Assembly: GCA_050084985.1 (NCBI GenBank)
Contig: JBITNC010000001.1
Location: forward strand, 206,522,001-206,586,000
DNA length: 64,000 nucleotides
Source of the DNA: Nageia nagi
Taxonomy: Eukaryota > Pinophyta
Direction of reading: 5' to 3'
Both the position numbers and the translations under genes were made by a program. Below the pieces are notes generated by a model that searched no databases, had not been told where the DNA came from, and was given only the letters and a program-made list of their open reading frames with translations. Numbering within the stretch: position 1 is the stretch's first letter; every line of letters starts with the position of its first letter. Shown here in pieces: positions 21,561 through 34,548 of this stretch.

Positions 21561-23439
21561 ATAAGGACATGATTAACAAAGCATTGTAAAAACAAATAGT
21601 TTGCATGTATTCACTATTCATGTAAAGAAATAAAACAACAAAGAAATATGATAATGATTTTTTCCAAATGATTTTGGTAAATAAAGCATTTGACTAATTA
21701 ATAATATATTCATTTGACATTAGCAAGAATATAAAGAAATTATTTTATTTTTCCCAAGCTAGAAATAATGTTATATGTCAAATATGTGCAAATATATACA
21801 TTTTGGTAAGTAAGAGATTGATTTTGCATTCCAATCAAACAAGAATATATGTGATTATGATCATAAAAACATGCATAAAATATATATATGAAATCCCTAA
21901 AATAGAAAGAGATAGAAAAATATTCCTAATAAATGCTTGAATGCATGCCCCTAGGTCTTGCATTGTGAATCAAAATGTGGGCTACTATAGTGTGGACACT
22001 ATTGTTAGCGCCAACACTAGTCTTTCAATTGATTTGTTGTTATCATGATATGATACTATGCTTATGATTAAGATCTTACTGAAACTTGTCTCAACTAATT
22101 TTGAATTCAATCACTGAACTACCCTTATCTAGGCTGAAAATGGTAGCACTACCACTAGCATCAACACTAATGCTAGCATCAATGCCAACACTAAGATATT
22201 GATATGACCCAATGTAGATGCTGAGATAATTTCACATTCTAATATGATAATTTCTATCATTTGATCCTCTTATGCATACTAATATTTTGACCCCACTTTC
22301 TAATAACTGAAACCAAATTTGAAATGAAAATGTTGAACCCAAAACTGATTCATATATGACCAAATTCTGACTTAATGCACATACTAATCCCAAATACTAA
22401 ATTGATATGATATATTTATTTAACATGGTATATTATGAGAGAATAAATAATAAAAACATGATGAAAGAAGAAGCATTGATGAAATGATAAAGATGAATAG
22501 ATGTCAAAAAGAAAATAAAAATCAAATACAAAGTGATTGAAAAGATGAAGATTTGAAGCTTGAGCAAGATTGAAGAACTTGATGAGATTTTCCATGGTAA
22601 CCAAATATTTTCCTAAGATCAATTTAAATGATATGCAACTTAATTTATTTTTATCTTGAATTCTCAAAATAAAAAACTTGCATGCTTGATATTCTTGTTG
22701 TTTGTTGATAATATTTTTATAATTTTTGCATATATCATTGAAATAACTCCAAATTACATGCAAATATGATAAATAATAATCAAAGCATATCCAAGAACCT
22801 GATAACATGCTTACCTTAGTATCTATATTTTGAGATGTTGATTTTATCCTTTCATGAATTTGACCTTCTTGATTCATGACTAGCTCATTCTTGCAAATCT
22901 TGTAATTATCACAAAATAGCCAACTTGCAAGAAGCATATCTTTTGCTAAACATACAATATTAACCTAATTCATTTTGAATTAGAAAGAATAAATAACATA
23001 ATTTTCATAAAATATCATACTTGATCACATTCTAAGCAAAAAATGAATGATTTCGAAGAAAAATAGACCTATTTCATGCTTTCTAGACCTAAAAACTACA
23101 AATGATCATAACTTTTATCCATAAAGAATTTTGAGGTGATTCATTTTTTTGAATTTGCATGATTTTTTGAACTCTATCCAAATATAAAATCAAAATTTAC
23201 TATTTTGATCAATTAACTTAGCATCCATGTTGAGATTCCTCAAGAAACACATACTTGAATTTTTCTTGCAAACTTTCCATGTAAATCTAATCCTAACATG
23301 TCTATTCCTAAATGTTTTTAATATGAAATTTCTGATTTTTATGAATGATTTCACCTTAAAAGGACTTTGAAAACTTTGACAAACGTGGAAAAACATGACT
23401 AAACATGCGATAAACATGATATGAATATAAGACAAAATG
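21561..23439. other. AT-rich spacer with a long but unconvincing ORF
   Basis: A 173-codon open frame on the minus strand (22937-22416) rich in Phe, Tyr, Ile and Asn is the longest here. It has no recognisable motif and its composition follows the AT bias, so it is not called as a gene. Nothing else recognised. Confidence 0.4.
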
Positions 23440-23578
23440 ATGATTAATTTTGCCCTTAACCAACAAAGGAGAAAATGACACAAGTGAAGATTAATTATGC
23501 CCCCAAACTACAAAGGGGAAAAGAACACAAATAAAGGTTAATTATGCCCCCAATATACAAAGGGGAAGAACACAATAT
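23440..23578. repeat. three tandem units of about 47 bp
   Basis: Units start at about 23440, 23488 and 23535, each with GATTAATTNTGCCC(CC), ACAAAGG(GG) and AANAACACAA. No coding content. Confidence 0.75.
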
Positions 23579-23985
23579 TCAATATGCCATGTAATCTATC
23601 TTATATGAAAATACATGCCTAGCCTATATGATAATGCATATCTAATATATATGTAACACAATAAAAAAGGTTTATGTAACATTAGGTACCTTATTTATCG
23701 ATTCTTGAAGTATTTCCTAACCAATCACAAATGCCATTTTTCCTTCAAATATTTCTTGTATCTTGTCAATGATAGATGATAAATTTGGCTTATTTTACAT
23801 TATCAAATGCATCATTTGTTATCTATCATCAATCATGAATATTTATACTAGTGACTCTATTAGTTTCATATCATCTTCAATAGAATAATTATAGTATTAG
23901 TATTAACGGAACTATCATCACTAGTATATTCAATATCCTAATTGTCTATATCATTGGTATAAGAAAATTTATCTACAAAAAAAAT
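23579..23985. other. spacer
   Basis: No gene recognised. Confidence 0.35.
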
Positions 23986-24200
23986 TTGAGTATTGTAACA
24001 AGTAATTTATCCACTTTTTAAGAGTTTATGTAATTTTCTTTTCATGCTAATACATCCAATATTTGAATGACCTTTGACTCTATGATATAAGCAAAAACGA
24101 TTCTCTTTATACTAACTAGGTTTTCTTTTGGTTTCATCATATACTTTTCCATATTTGAATTTTATCAAACTTTTTTCAAAGCAAGATTTAAACATTTCTA
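23986..24200 (-). pseudogene. gag zinc-knuckle relic of a Ty3/gypsy element
   Basis: On the minus strand near 24110-24020 the text reads FCLYHRVKGHSNIGC followed by ISMKRKLHKLLKSG. The spacing C-x2-H-x4-H-x4-C and the following helix match the eroded CCHC knuckle of Tat-like plant gag proteins (pattern CxYHxxxGHxxxxCxxLKxxIxxLI). A similar knuckle occurs in the Tat-like element at about 33850-33920. Stops occur on both sides, and I could not extend it to a full gag domain. Confidence 0.5.
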
Positions 24201-24206
24201 TAGGAT

Positions 24207-24791
24207 TCACTGGTGAATTATAAAAGATTCATATTTTATATCACTCACATAAACATTAGTTTCAGAACAAGAATTGTAATATTCTTCAAAACATGAGCAC
24301 GAATGTTGAGATGAGTGTGAATGCTTAGATGACCATGAACATTGAGATGAGCATGAATGTTGATGTTTAGTATGCATAACAAGATCATCTAAAGCATATT
24401 TAGTTACAATATTAATATCATTAGCAATAAACATTACATCATCATGATTAGTATTATTCAAAGTAGTATCGTCAATCATAGAATCTTGACTAACATTAGT
24501 TTGGGTATCAACATCACTAATGGAAGCATTACCAATAGTCACATCGTCATTGGTTTCATAAATAATAGTATATTTTTTAAAATAAATAACATGATCATTA
24601 CCTAAAGTAATATTTTCATCATGAGCAATATGTTCTATAATAATATCATTATTCTCAATTTTCATAGGTATGTTACTTACCTGATGAGGCTCCTCATCTT
24701 TGACATTTGTAGTAGGCATATGATAATAATCAATGATAGCATATACTATGATACATAAAATACTACATAATGCTATTCCTATTACACACAT
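24207..24791 (-). CDS. unrecognised 194-codon ORF with a Ser/His/Cys repeat tail
   Basis: I do not recognise this protein. It opens with a hydrophobic segment that could span a membrane (about residues 3-22, IGIALCSILCIIVYAIID). A long acidic, Asn/Asp/Thr-rich part follows, and near residues 144-175 there is a repetitive Ser/His/Cys/Gln stretch (HSCSSQCSWSSKHSHSSQHS). That stretch is coded by an 18-bp imperfect tandem repeat at about 24295-24365, so it may be a by-product of repeat expansion. It lies directly upstream, on the same strand, of a gag-like zinc knuckle, and could be part of a decayed retroelement. Absence of stops over 580 bp in AT-rich DNA is mildly notable. Coding status is doubtful. 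Confidence 0.25.
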   Translation of the reverse strand: MCVIGIALCSILCIIVYAIIDYYHMPTTNVKDEEPHQVSNIPMKIENNDIIIEHIAHDENITLGNDHVIYFKKYTIIYETNDDVTIGNASISDVDTQTNVSQDSMIDDTTLNNTNHDDVMFIANDINIVTKYALDDLVMHTKHQHSCSSQCSWSSKHSHSSQHSCSCFEEYYNSCSETNVYVSDIKYESFIIHQ

Positions 24792-26189
24792 TAGTAATAT
24801 AGCATATAAAGAAAAAAATCATGATATACATGTATGATAAATTATGTAAGATAAAATGATTAATATAACAAATAACATTATAAATAATTCATTAAAGGAG
24901 CATTTATCGACCATTATATGGTAGATATAACTTTTAAAAATCAACAATATGTCTCAATAATAATTATATATGAGTGGGATGAAAAAAATAATATGAAAAC
25001 ACACCAAATTGATCAAAACAACATTCAAAATTAAGGGTTTTATGCAAAAATGAAATTCCACAAAAAATTTTCAATTCAAAATCTCGTAAAAATGCAAGAA
25101 AATAAACCTAATTTTACATTATAAAATTTCCTATCATGAATATCTAGGGTTTAAGCAAAATTTTAGAGCTCAAAGAGCCACCAATGTTTCAAAAATTAGG
25201 CTCAAAATCTAGGGTTTTATGCAAAAATGAAATTCCAAAAAATAAAAATACCCTCAAATATTTAACAATATAAAAGCAATAGGGATCTCTAATTTTTAAA
25301 AAAATTAATAAAAATAAAGAGCAAACAAACGCTAGGGCTTCCTATGAAAAATTCCATAGAAAATATGATGCCCTAAATTTGAAAATTTAGAGTAGGTTCG
25401 AGCATCACTTTCTAACCCTAATTAGAATATGGACATGCTATGAAAGGTGGATGCCAATATGTTGATATGTAGGTGGTGTAAGAAGTTGAGTCCCACTTTA
25501 AAGGAACTCAATGTAAGCTAGTTTTTTTTTCTAACATAGACCTAGGATCCCAACTACAGGCTCAGGATCCCAATTAGGTTGGACATCTCAAGCATGAATG
25601 GAATCATAGGGTTAGGATATTAACCATCATGACCCCCTCCCTAGCCATTTCCACCTCTTTTCACCTCTATTTCTTCAATAGTGAGGTGACTTCCATAGTT
25701 TTAGGACTCACAATCTAGGTCCCTGAAGTGTTCATCTTCCCTCCATCTTTTCCCTATTATAATCACCATTATTCCCCCTTCAAGGTATGCCCTAGAATAT
25801 CTCATTTGGTATTTTTTTGGGTAAAAAATAGTTGTTATAGAGTCTAGTTTTATACATGAAAATTTCTTCTACTTAAAATTTTATAAGGCCATTTTAGAAT
25901 ATACATTTTATACTTTTACATGTATGAAAATTTCTTATACTTAAAATTATATCCCAAACCTTGTGTATTATTCTAAATTTTGCATACATATCTTCAAAGT
26001 ATTCAAAACCACAACATTATATGTACAAACCTATTTTACACTATTCACATGAACATGTTTACCTCTATTATGGATTGGTTTCATATCTCATATTATTACT
26101 TTCTTCATTATTTTGTATTATATGTTTAGACATGTTTATCCATAGTATTAGTCTTTATTTTGAGTTGAATTTTTAATATAAGTTAACAC
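24792..26189. other. AT-rich spacer with a short direct repeat
   Basis: A 27-bp direct repeat (core GGGTTTTATGCAAAAATGAA) occurs at about 25035 and 25211. No gene recognised. Confidence 0.4.
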
Positions 26190-26460
26190 CTATATTAAAA
26201 TTAATTTTAAACATCTATAGTTCCTAATGATATTATCACTAAATTCATAATTAGTATCAAGAGTCTTATCAAAGTTGGTATCCTTTCCCATGGAGCCAAC
26301 AAAAAGATATTTAATAGCTAGAACATAACTACCATACCTAGGTTTGACACCTTTTGAGATATTGATAGTTTCATGAACAACAAAAAACATTACCAAAATA
26401 GTGAGCTTTCATTAAAGGACTAAGAAAATAATCTTTAGTAACCCTTATCTTAATTTCATT
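26190..26460 (-). pseudogene. possible coding relic, unidentified
   Basis: On the minus strand, text such as ETINISKGVKPRYGSYVLAI then SMGKDTNFDKTL (26396-26190), and VTKDYFLSPLMKAHYFGN just upstream in another frame, has a protein-like composition that differs from the AT-driven ORFs around it. I cannot assign a family. It could be a fragment of a host gene or an element. Confidence 0.25.
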
Positions 26461-28639
26461 GGCTTATTTAATTTATGCCTTACATTCAAAAGTGGTTATG
26501 AATCCAAAGATTAAATCATTATCACTTAAATTCCCCCTAATGTAGTAGCCTAATCCTTAGAGAGAATATTGGTAGTCATGTGATCCTCATCATTGTACAT
26601 ACTCATATTATTATATAGATTGTAATTCTATTATAGTGTCACCTTTCCTTGTTGGGTATTAGGGATATTATATTACTTTGTATCCATTTCTACCAATTTT
26701 GTGTGATGATTATGGATTAAGGTTAAAATGTAATTTTCACCTTGCTCACCACTCCCTACATACCCATGCTAGATACACTTAAGCATATATAGAGAATTCA
26801 CTCACTTATACAAGTTTATACCACATATTTTCAAACTATTTGCAATCAAAGCATGCTAGGTTTTATTGAAGCAATATTTTTAAAAATTTTCCTCCAAGGA
26901 CTTAGATTAAACATATAGGTTTCCTTAATCCTATTTGTCCCCATTGCCACCTTAATAATTTTTCTCCAAACATTTTTGGTTTGTGTTAAAGCCCAAGACA
27001 TGCATAACATTGGATTTTTTTTCTTTTTTTTTATACCTTTGCATACCCAATATTATTTGTGGTAACCTATCCTTCTTGGAAACCCTCCTCCTCTTCTCAC
27101 TTCACATATTAAAATTTAGCACCTTTTTCATTTTGGGATTCTCTTTCTTATATGGAAAGTACATAAATGAGGATGGAATCAAATTAGACAATAATGAAGG
27201 ATTTAGTAAGGATCACAAGTAGCCTTAATCATGTACATAAATATTTTTGATGTATTGGTTAATTTAAAGAGCATAACCAACCACTCAAAGAGGTGCTTTT
27301 TAATTTTAGAAGTCATCTTCCAAATGTTTACCTCATCATGAAGTACCTTGTGATATCAATAACTCGATATTAATTAAGATGAAGTACCATGCTCCTTAGA
27401 CCTAATAAATAAGATTTTTGATCCTTGAAAAATCATGGAAGTTCTTAAAAATTACCTTGTTGAAGCCATGCTATGTAGAATCCTTCATTGGAGTGGGACG
27501 ATAGAACTACATTAGGGAAAACTAGGAAAAATCTTACCTTAAGTTATTAAATTCTACATCAAGCAATGAGTCTCATTATTTTTATAGATGCAATGCCTAT
27601 AGAATAGTTTGCATTCAACAATATTGATCCAAATAAAAGGTCAATTTTGATAGAGAAACTTGATTCCTTTTAGGTCTCGTTGTAGACTTAACTATGTAAA
27701 TATTATTGTATAACTTGGTGTAAAAGTTAATGATGTGGCAACAAAAAATCAATCATCATTTATTGTGATAACAAGGGGATTGGTGATTTATGATCAAGGA
27801 ATTTTTAAGGGGAATTTATATAGATAGGTGTAATAACTTCTAGTAATGATCTTGAACATCATAGTAATATAAATAAGCATTTCATGTAGTAGATTAGAAT
27901 AGATCTTTAAGGATTAGATCTAAGAGATCTATGTTGGAACACATTTGGATTTAAGGATAATTATTTCATGTAATATATCCATTATTTTTTCATCAATAAT
28001 ATCATGTGGATGGTCAAATTTTAAATTTGTTATTATTGATTCATAGAATGCATTATGTTTGTTATTATTTATATTAACCTTTAAGTTTGATATATTGAGT
28101 TCTTGAGTTGTATATATGAATTCAAAATTAGGTTGAGATATGTTTTACTAAAACTCTTTATAAATATCATTTAGTATGTATGTTAAGTGAATATCAAATT
28201 ATTAGCTCGATTTAATGTTGTCTAGATTTGAATTAGATTGTTAGGAATTATAAATCTCTTTAAATTTAATGTAGTTATATTTATTCTTCTAATTGTTAAT
28301 TCATGCAGGTGATATTTTGTATATATATTTCTATGGATCCATAAAAAAATAGCCCACCTCTTGCCCATGAGCCTCATGAACTCCCAATACCCAAGGATGC
28401 TCATAGGTTAGACCATAGGTGATATAGATTAGACCATAGGTGATATCTAATAATGTAGAGAAGAGAGGAGGAGGTATTATAGTGATGGCCTATACCATAG
28501 ATAGATTGTGATTTATCAAATTACAAAAGGGGATTTAGGTCAATATTTTAATAATCCTAGAATTGGAAAACCAATGGAACTCACCCAAAAGAGAACTGAT
28601 GGTGGATGGTCTTTGATCATCCACCACTTAGTGGTGGCA
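26461..28639. other. AT-rich spacer
   Basis: No gene, RNA or clear repeat recognised on either strand. Confidence 0.4.
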
Positions 28640-29870
28640 ATGACATACCATTTTATTTCATAAATTTTTTATGGGTGGATTTCATTATTGGATAAAAACC
28701 TAACTATTTTAATATTCATGAGTTTCATGGTGTTGGTATGGGTAGTTCACAATAAAGGTCAAGGACATGTCTTGATCCTAGATAACCTACTTGTGTTGCA
28801 CCTCTTGTTAGTCCACTTAGAGCTTTTGTACTTGCACATGTACATCATACAACCATAGTTTTATCCATTGGATCATTGAGTTATTTTTCAAGGAACCTCA
28901 CTCAATAAGCTGCTAAGGTAGAAACTAAGTTTGTTGAGGTTAGAGGTGATAGCACAGGACCCAGTGGAGTTGGAGGGACTAGCAGTTCACTTAGGATATC
29001 TACACTTCATAGATGTTTTTTTCATGTGATATGTCATGGATCATCCACACCATCAAATTTAGGAGGATTTATGCATCTTTTATTTAGTGATACTGAGCAT
29101 GAGCCATATAGGCATGGATCTGCATCTTTAGGTGATCAAGATCAACATATTGATTCCTTTGGTAGATATATGCATGGGATAACTTTTGACCCATACATGG
29201 TACGTATATTATAATTTTTAAAAAATTTCACATGTGTGTAAATAAAATTGTAAAATTTTAATAAAATTTGAATGTTTATATATATGTACTTGTAGGTTAA
29301 CCGTGACACTTATGGTTTAGGATATTTTTGTTGATACTGCTTTTACTAGCGAGATACATGGCTCACATATGCAGTCTACAATGGTTGATCCTTGAACCTC
29401 AACATCCATTCATGGTAATTTATAATTCATTTTTATGATTAATTTTTTGATATAGGCATGGTTATAAATTTATAATGTTTAAGTTTAACTTTTTGAAGTT
29501 TCTTTTGATCTTTTATAGAGCTCAGTTGACACCATTTTTTCTCAGGAGATGCATGACTTATAAAATAAACCTATAATTATAGTGACTATACCTTCAATTT
29601 CTCATGAGGTGCATGACTCATTAGAGCAACCTAAAGTGGTTGACCCTTCAATCTCTCAACATGGTATCATGGTAATTTATAATGCATTTTAAAATATGTA
29701 TTGTACATATATTTGATATGATAATTTATATTGATTAATTTTAAATAACTCTAATTTTATTTATTTTGTATAGCATGATCCATTTCCATGTGATACATCA
29801 CATAGAATGAAGAGGAGTCTAGACTATGACCCTTCACCTAGTCTGGACTAGCTCGATAGATAGATCAATA
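28640..29870 (+). pseudogene. unrecognised exon-like segments
   Basis: The plus strand shows several protein-like pieces separated by AT-rich, intron-like gaps: STGPSGVGGTSSSLRISTLH and following text (about 28950-29215, open to 29214), a piece with EIHGSHMQSTMVDP (about 29345-29400), a related piece with SHEVHDSLEQPKVVDPSISQHG (about 29600-29665), and HRMKRSLDYDPSPSLD (29800-29850). The two middle pieces resemble each other, which suggests a duplicated exon. GT and AG signals border some pieces (GTACGT after 29207; TTGTAG near 29295). I do not recognise the product. It may be a decayed transposon gene. Confidence 0.3.
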
Positions 29871-31019
29871 TCTAGGTGGATGGATTTATAGATATCCATT
29901 TTTTTTTATGATTACATTTAGACTAGATCATGGATGATATGTATGTTCTTATTATTTTTATACTCTCTAGTACATGGTATTGAGTGCATGTGTGTATGCC
30001 TAGTTTCCAAATTAGAACCGATATACATGTATTTATATTTTAATCTACATTGATGGATGTTGATGGATTGATGCCTAGTGAACTAGAATAGATGTTTAAT
30101 TTATCGATGAGATTCAAATTTATATTTTTATTTACATTTGGATGTGATTAAAGGTGGATAGGTAATGTACATGTTCATATACTTTAAATTTGGATGTAAT
30201 TAATATAAGTTCATTCAAAACACTTAAACAACCTTAATAAAATACAACCTTAGTGAACTTTACAAACAAGTAATGAAATACAATTTAAAATGTACAAATT
30301 TAAAGGTGGATTAGGCAATGTACAACTTACTTTCAATTTAGTGTGAACATACAACTTAACTTAGGATTTTAAATATTCATAAAACCTAAATTAATGACTT
30401 AATGTAAATTTTGTAACAAAATACTCCTAATGTTCACTTATTTAAACAACCTTAATAAAATTTGCAACTTGAGTAATGAAATATAACCATGTGTAATGAA
30501 ATTTATGTAACATTAAAATGAAATACAACCTTTAGGTAAGTCACAGTGTTTATTATAAAAAATATAATATCTAAAGGTATCTCATATACATCCCATAGTC
30601 CTAAACAATACTACTTTTCTATTCTAGGATCAACTTTAGTCCACTTATGAAGGTACAACTCTTTATACCTTATATTTGGTAGCTAGCTATTGATAATGGG
30701 TGAAGTTAAGGAGTCTTTTATCGAGGACAAGATAACTTGAACACGTCTTACCTTATTAGGTAAAAATGCCTACCATACCATGATATAAAAAAGAGATGCC
30801 AACAAAAAATGAAATAAATATTCACATATTACATTATGCCCATGGAACTATAAAAATGTATATAAGACAACTATAATAATTTATATCTAGTAAGCTAATA
30901 AATTTATAAGACAACTATAACCTAGATGTTTCATGCATATATATTCTTGGAATTTGGTAATTTATTTCATATAAAAACAAGCAATTATAACTATGTCCCA
31001 TACTCAAGAATTTATTCAT
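29871..31019. other. AT-rich spacer left of the Tat-like element
   Basis: It contains loosely repeated text of the type AATACAACCTTA and AATGAAATACAA between 30230 and 30540. No gene recognised. Confidence 0.35.
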
Positions 31020-31024
31020 CATAT
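31020..31024. other. target-site duplication, left copy (CATAT)
   Basis: CATAT directly before the left LTR. The same five bases directly follow the right LTR at 38747-38751. Confidence 0.8.
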
Positions 31025-31836
31025 TTTTATTGCATAAAATTTATTTATGCATTTAAATAAATACATTTGCTTACACTAATATACACCTAGAATATTTAAT
31101 GCAATGATATCAATGCTTATCTTGAATGCAATTATAATGTCAATGTTTATTTTGAATATGGTTATGATATTAATGGTTATCTTGAATATCATTATGTATT
31201 GTGGGCTAACCCTATTTATGTAGGTACATGTCGACCTAAGGAGTAGGTCATATTATTATATATATATAAATAGGGATCTAATAGTAAGTCCACATCAAGG
31301 AGATACATGATCCCATATCTAGTCTTAGTGGTGGCAATCCTTTAGGTGTCTCTTGATGTTGCCAGTCAAGGCTATGGTTTGTGTACTTCCTTATGTGAGT
31401 TATTCTAACACAAGCAATATATACTCTATATGAAACATTTATGTGCAAATAATTGACATGGTTTGAAAGTAAAGGACACTCTAATGAAGATCATCAGCAC
31501 TCCTTATTCATGATAAACACACCATCAATGCTCCTCTTGTACAACATATAGATCGCCTATGGTCCTCTTTTTGTAATATTTTAGGTCATAACTTTTGAAG
31601 CAAGATTCTTTTACAATCAACTCATCAAATATATCATCATCCTCCAATGTCAAGTATGCTTTGCAAGGTAAGTATACAAATCATAGTTCTTGATTGGTAT
31701 TGTCATCATAATTCTAGAGTGGCTATCTTCTTCATCTATTTTTCTATATGGTCTAAATTATTGTTTGTATCTCAAAACAAGTATCTTGGGTTTTGTAATT
31801 ATTTATATATTTTCATTCTCAAAATATTTGTAAACA
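31025..31836 (+). repeat. left LTR of the Tat-like element
   Basis: 812 bp, matching 37944-38746 along its whole length. The first base pair of the LTR reads TT here and TG in the right copy; both end TTTGTAAACA. It contains a TATA-like stretch (TATAAATAG near 31266) and one copy of the GACC..GGTCC motif near 31551-31566. Confidence 0.92.
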
Positions 31837-31839
31837 TTT

Positions 31840-31857
31840 TGGTGAACCTGACATGAA
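31840..31857 (+). other. primer-binding site of the Tat-like element
   Basis: TGGTGAACCTGACATGAA starts four bases after the LTR end, the correct place for a primer site beginning TGG. I cannot name the tRNA; it is not the tRNA-Met type used by the neighbouring elements. Confidence 0.6.
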
Positions 31858-31919
31858 ACTCAACTTCTAAAAATATAATAAAATATGAATATTTCATTAG
31901 ATCTCTTCTCATTAAACCA

Positions 31920-33930
31920 ATCAAAACTTGAGCCAACTAAAAGAAAAAGAAAATCATGGAAAGAAGTGACATGAATAAGAAAAAGTGCTAGGTTAAATAA
32001 ATATAGTGTCCCTTTGGCTATTGAAACCAATTTTTCTGATGATGAATCTTATCATGGAGATTTTGAAGATAATGATGATCCATGTAAAATAGGTATAAAT
32101 ATAATAGATTATGAATCCTATCATGGGGATTCAGAAGATAATGAGAACCTTGAAGAAGAAATAGTTCAATCTTTTGAAAATAAATTACAATTAGCCCTAT
32201 ATCAATTTGAAAAATCTAATAATCTAAACCTAACAAAAGATAAATTAAGGTTGGTGCAAGAATTCATAAGATGCCCCAAGATATTCTATAGGTTTACCTA
32301 AGATCCTAGCATAGCTCATTCATTACATATAATTTATGAATTTTTTACCATAAGCAATCTTAGGTCACCTTATAGTATACTACTTGATAAGCTAGACCTT
32401 TTGTTGTACACCTCAACAAATTAAAATAGGACCACCCATGGTCTAAATCTTGTTGAAATGGACCACTCGTGGTCCATTTTTTCTATGGAAAACCATGTGA
32501 ATTTTTGTATGCTTTATCTTGACCAAAATCCTTTCATCCCTGAGTCAAAACTTTGTCAACCTTCAACATCCATAACACTTGTGAAAAATTTAAAATTTCA
32601 TGAACCAATAACACAAGAGGAGGTTAATTATGAATATTTAGATGATAATATGGTAGAATTTGATGATGAATCAAATAGTAAAATAGAAATAGACTTGAAA
32701 TTGACCCTGTGGCATAAAGGCTTATCAATGCTTACCCTTATTAGTCAAATAGAGAAAAAGAGATTAAAGAGATAGAGGTGAGAAAGATAATAGGCACACA
32801 GTCTTATCAAAAAGCTCAACTATGTGTAAGGCAAGTAATTATTAGAGAGTTAGATAATAAACTAATCCAAGAATGGGGAGATCAAAATGGGAGATTCACC
32901 CCTAAAATACCTGAATGTGAGAATGAAGAAGAAATTGAAAAACCTGATCCCCTAGAGAAAGAGAAAAATAATAACAATGTAACTACACAAAATGAAAAAG
33001 AGAAATTAGAGAAAAGAATGGCATAATTGAAAGTAATGGTTAAACAACTAAAGAGGCTAACATTATTGAGTAAGGAATAAGAGGGTGAATAGTTAAACAA
33101 AAGGCACCCCTTTGGTACAAAAATAAAAGATAAAACATGGGAAGGGGAAGACATAGGTTTCAATAAATATGATGGCATTAGTGATCTAAGAATACACATC
33201 ATGATCTTTGAGGAAGTAGCTTGTAACCATCAACATGATGCAGATATGTTAGCAAGATTATTTTAACTTAGTTTAGGGAGAGAAGCTTTGAAATGGTTTT
33301 TTAGTCTTGAAAATCAAAGTATCATTAGCTATGAGCAATTGAAATGAGAATTCCTAAATCAATATCAACACAACATAAAAAGAAAACCAAACCTTGTTGA
33401 TTTAGAAAGAATGAGACAAGATGAGAACCAATCATTTGATGAATTTGTAAAAGCATGGAGAAAAATAACATTTATAAATCTAAGTGAAAAGAGCTAAAAC
33501 ATATGTTGATAAAATCGCTTAGAGATGAGATGATACTAGATTTTTTCAACTATCTAGAGCAACCCCTCTCTAAAATGATTATGTATATGATTTGAAAAGA
33601 GAAGCACTTGGTGAAAATTGGTTCTTGGAAATTTAAAAGAGAAGAAAGGAAATTGTCAACTATGAGAATGATAGCAACAGTTATAATGATGAAAGAAATG
33701 CCTTTCTCAACAAAGCATAAAATCTCTTGAGTATATACCAAGATTATGGAAGATCATGATGAGTTATTACAATCATTAATACAAAAGGGTTTGATTCAAC
33801 TACCACCCATGAGTCAAAAATCCACTAAACTATAGGGGGATTTTATGGATATCATAGAATTCATAGACATAAAACATGTGAATGTAAAAAGTTTAAATAT
33901 GTCATCCAAGATTTAGTCTACAAGAAAGCA
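31920..33930 (+). pseudogene. Tat-like gag polyprotein
   Basis: Decayed nucleocapsid precursor. The N-terminal part is acidic (32014-32301, with a repeat of the type ESYHGDxEDN about 20 residues apart). A low-complexity Glu/Lys/Asn linker follows (32780-33026). The retrotransposon gag domain is at about 33130-33480: FNKYDGISDLRIHIMIFEE, LSLGREALKWFFSLENQSI, YEQLK, FLNQYQHNIKRKPNLVDLER and DENQSFDEFVKAWRKI. This pattern (D/PhhF, ALKWFxSL, FxxFxxxWRxh) is that of the Tat branch of Ty3/gypsy. A knuckle-like YHRIHRHKTCECKKFKYVIQ is at about 33850-33905. Stops and shifts occur at about 32301, 32775, 33026, 33266 and 33345. No pol follows. Confidence 0.8.
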
Positions 33931-34344
33931 ATATAATTTAAGAAATAAGAAGAATAAAAAAATACTCTTGTACATGTAGATAATGAAAAATTAGGGATTT
34001 ACAAGAACCCCATGCCATAAGATAATGTAGGAATATTGTATATGCAAGGAAATATGATGAAAGAGCCCACTGTCATAAGGGCACAACAAGGAAAATAATG
34101 GAATAAAACTAGTATTAGTGGGGGCACAAGGCCCTCTGGTTATGTCATTTGGTAAACATGCATGATCTTACTAACACTAATGGAAATGATAATAGGATAG
34201 ATGAACTAATTGACATCATGATGGAGAAAATGGGGAATCATTTTGACATCATAACAAGAGTGTTGGAACTCCATTTTTGTCAGGAATGGACCACCTATAG
34301 TCCTCTTTTGTAGTTAGATTTTATCAAACTTAAAATTAATGAAT

Positions 34345-34425
34345 GCCTCTTTGTGTGGAGTTTTAGCTCCTAGATCACTATATCCTTGCAGGCCTCTTGG
34401 CATAGAGTTTTAGCTCTCATACTTA
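34345..34425. repeat. two units of a 40-bp minisatellite
   Basis: GGAGTTTTAGCTCCTA and GGCCTCTTGGCATAGAGTTTT-type text, the same unit as the array at 37340-37612. Confidence 0.6.
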
Positions 34426-34548
34426 TCATAAATACATGTCACAAATAATAAAGTAAATAAACAAAAGTCATATTTTATATATCATAAAAAGGTTCATCAT
34501 TTTACAAAATCTCAACATGGTTGAGTGATCATCATATGTCTAGAACTA

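Noticed and set aside
22416-22937. 173-codon ORF on the minus strand
   Set aside because: Composition is dominated by Phe, Ile, Tyr, Asn as expected from AT bias. There is no motif, the surroundings are repeats, and no homology could be argued.
33550-33741. Minus-strand ORF in the Tat-like element
   Set aside because: Shadow of the gag region on the opposite strand, without motifs.
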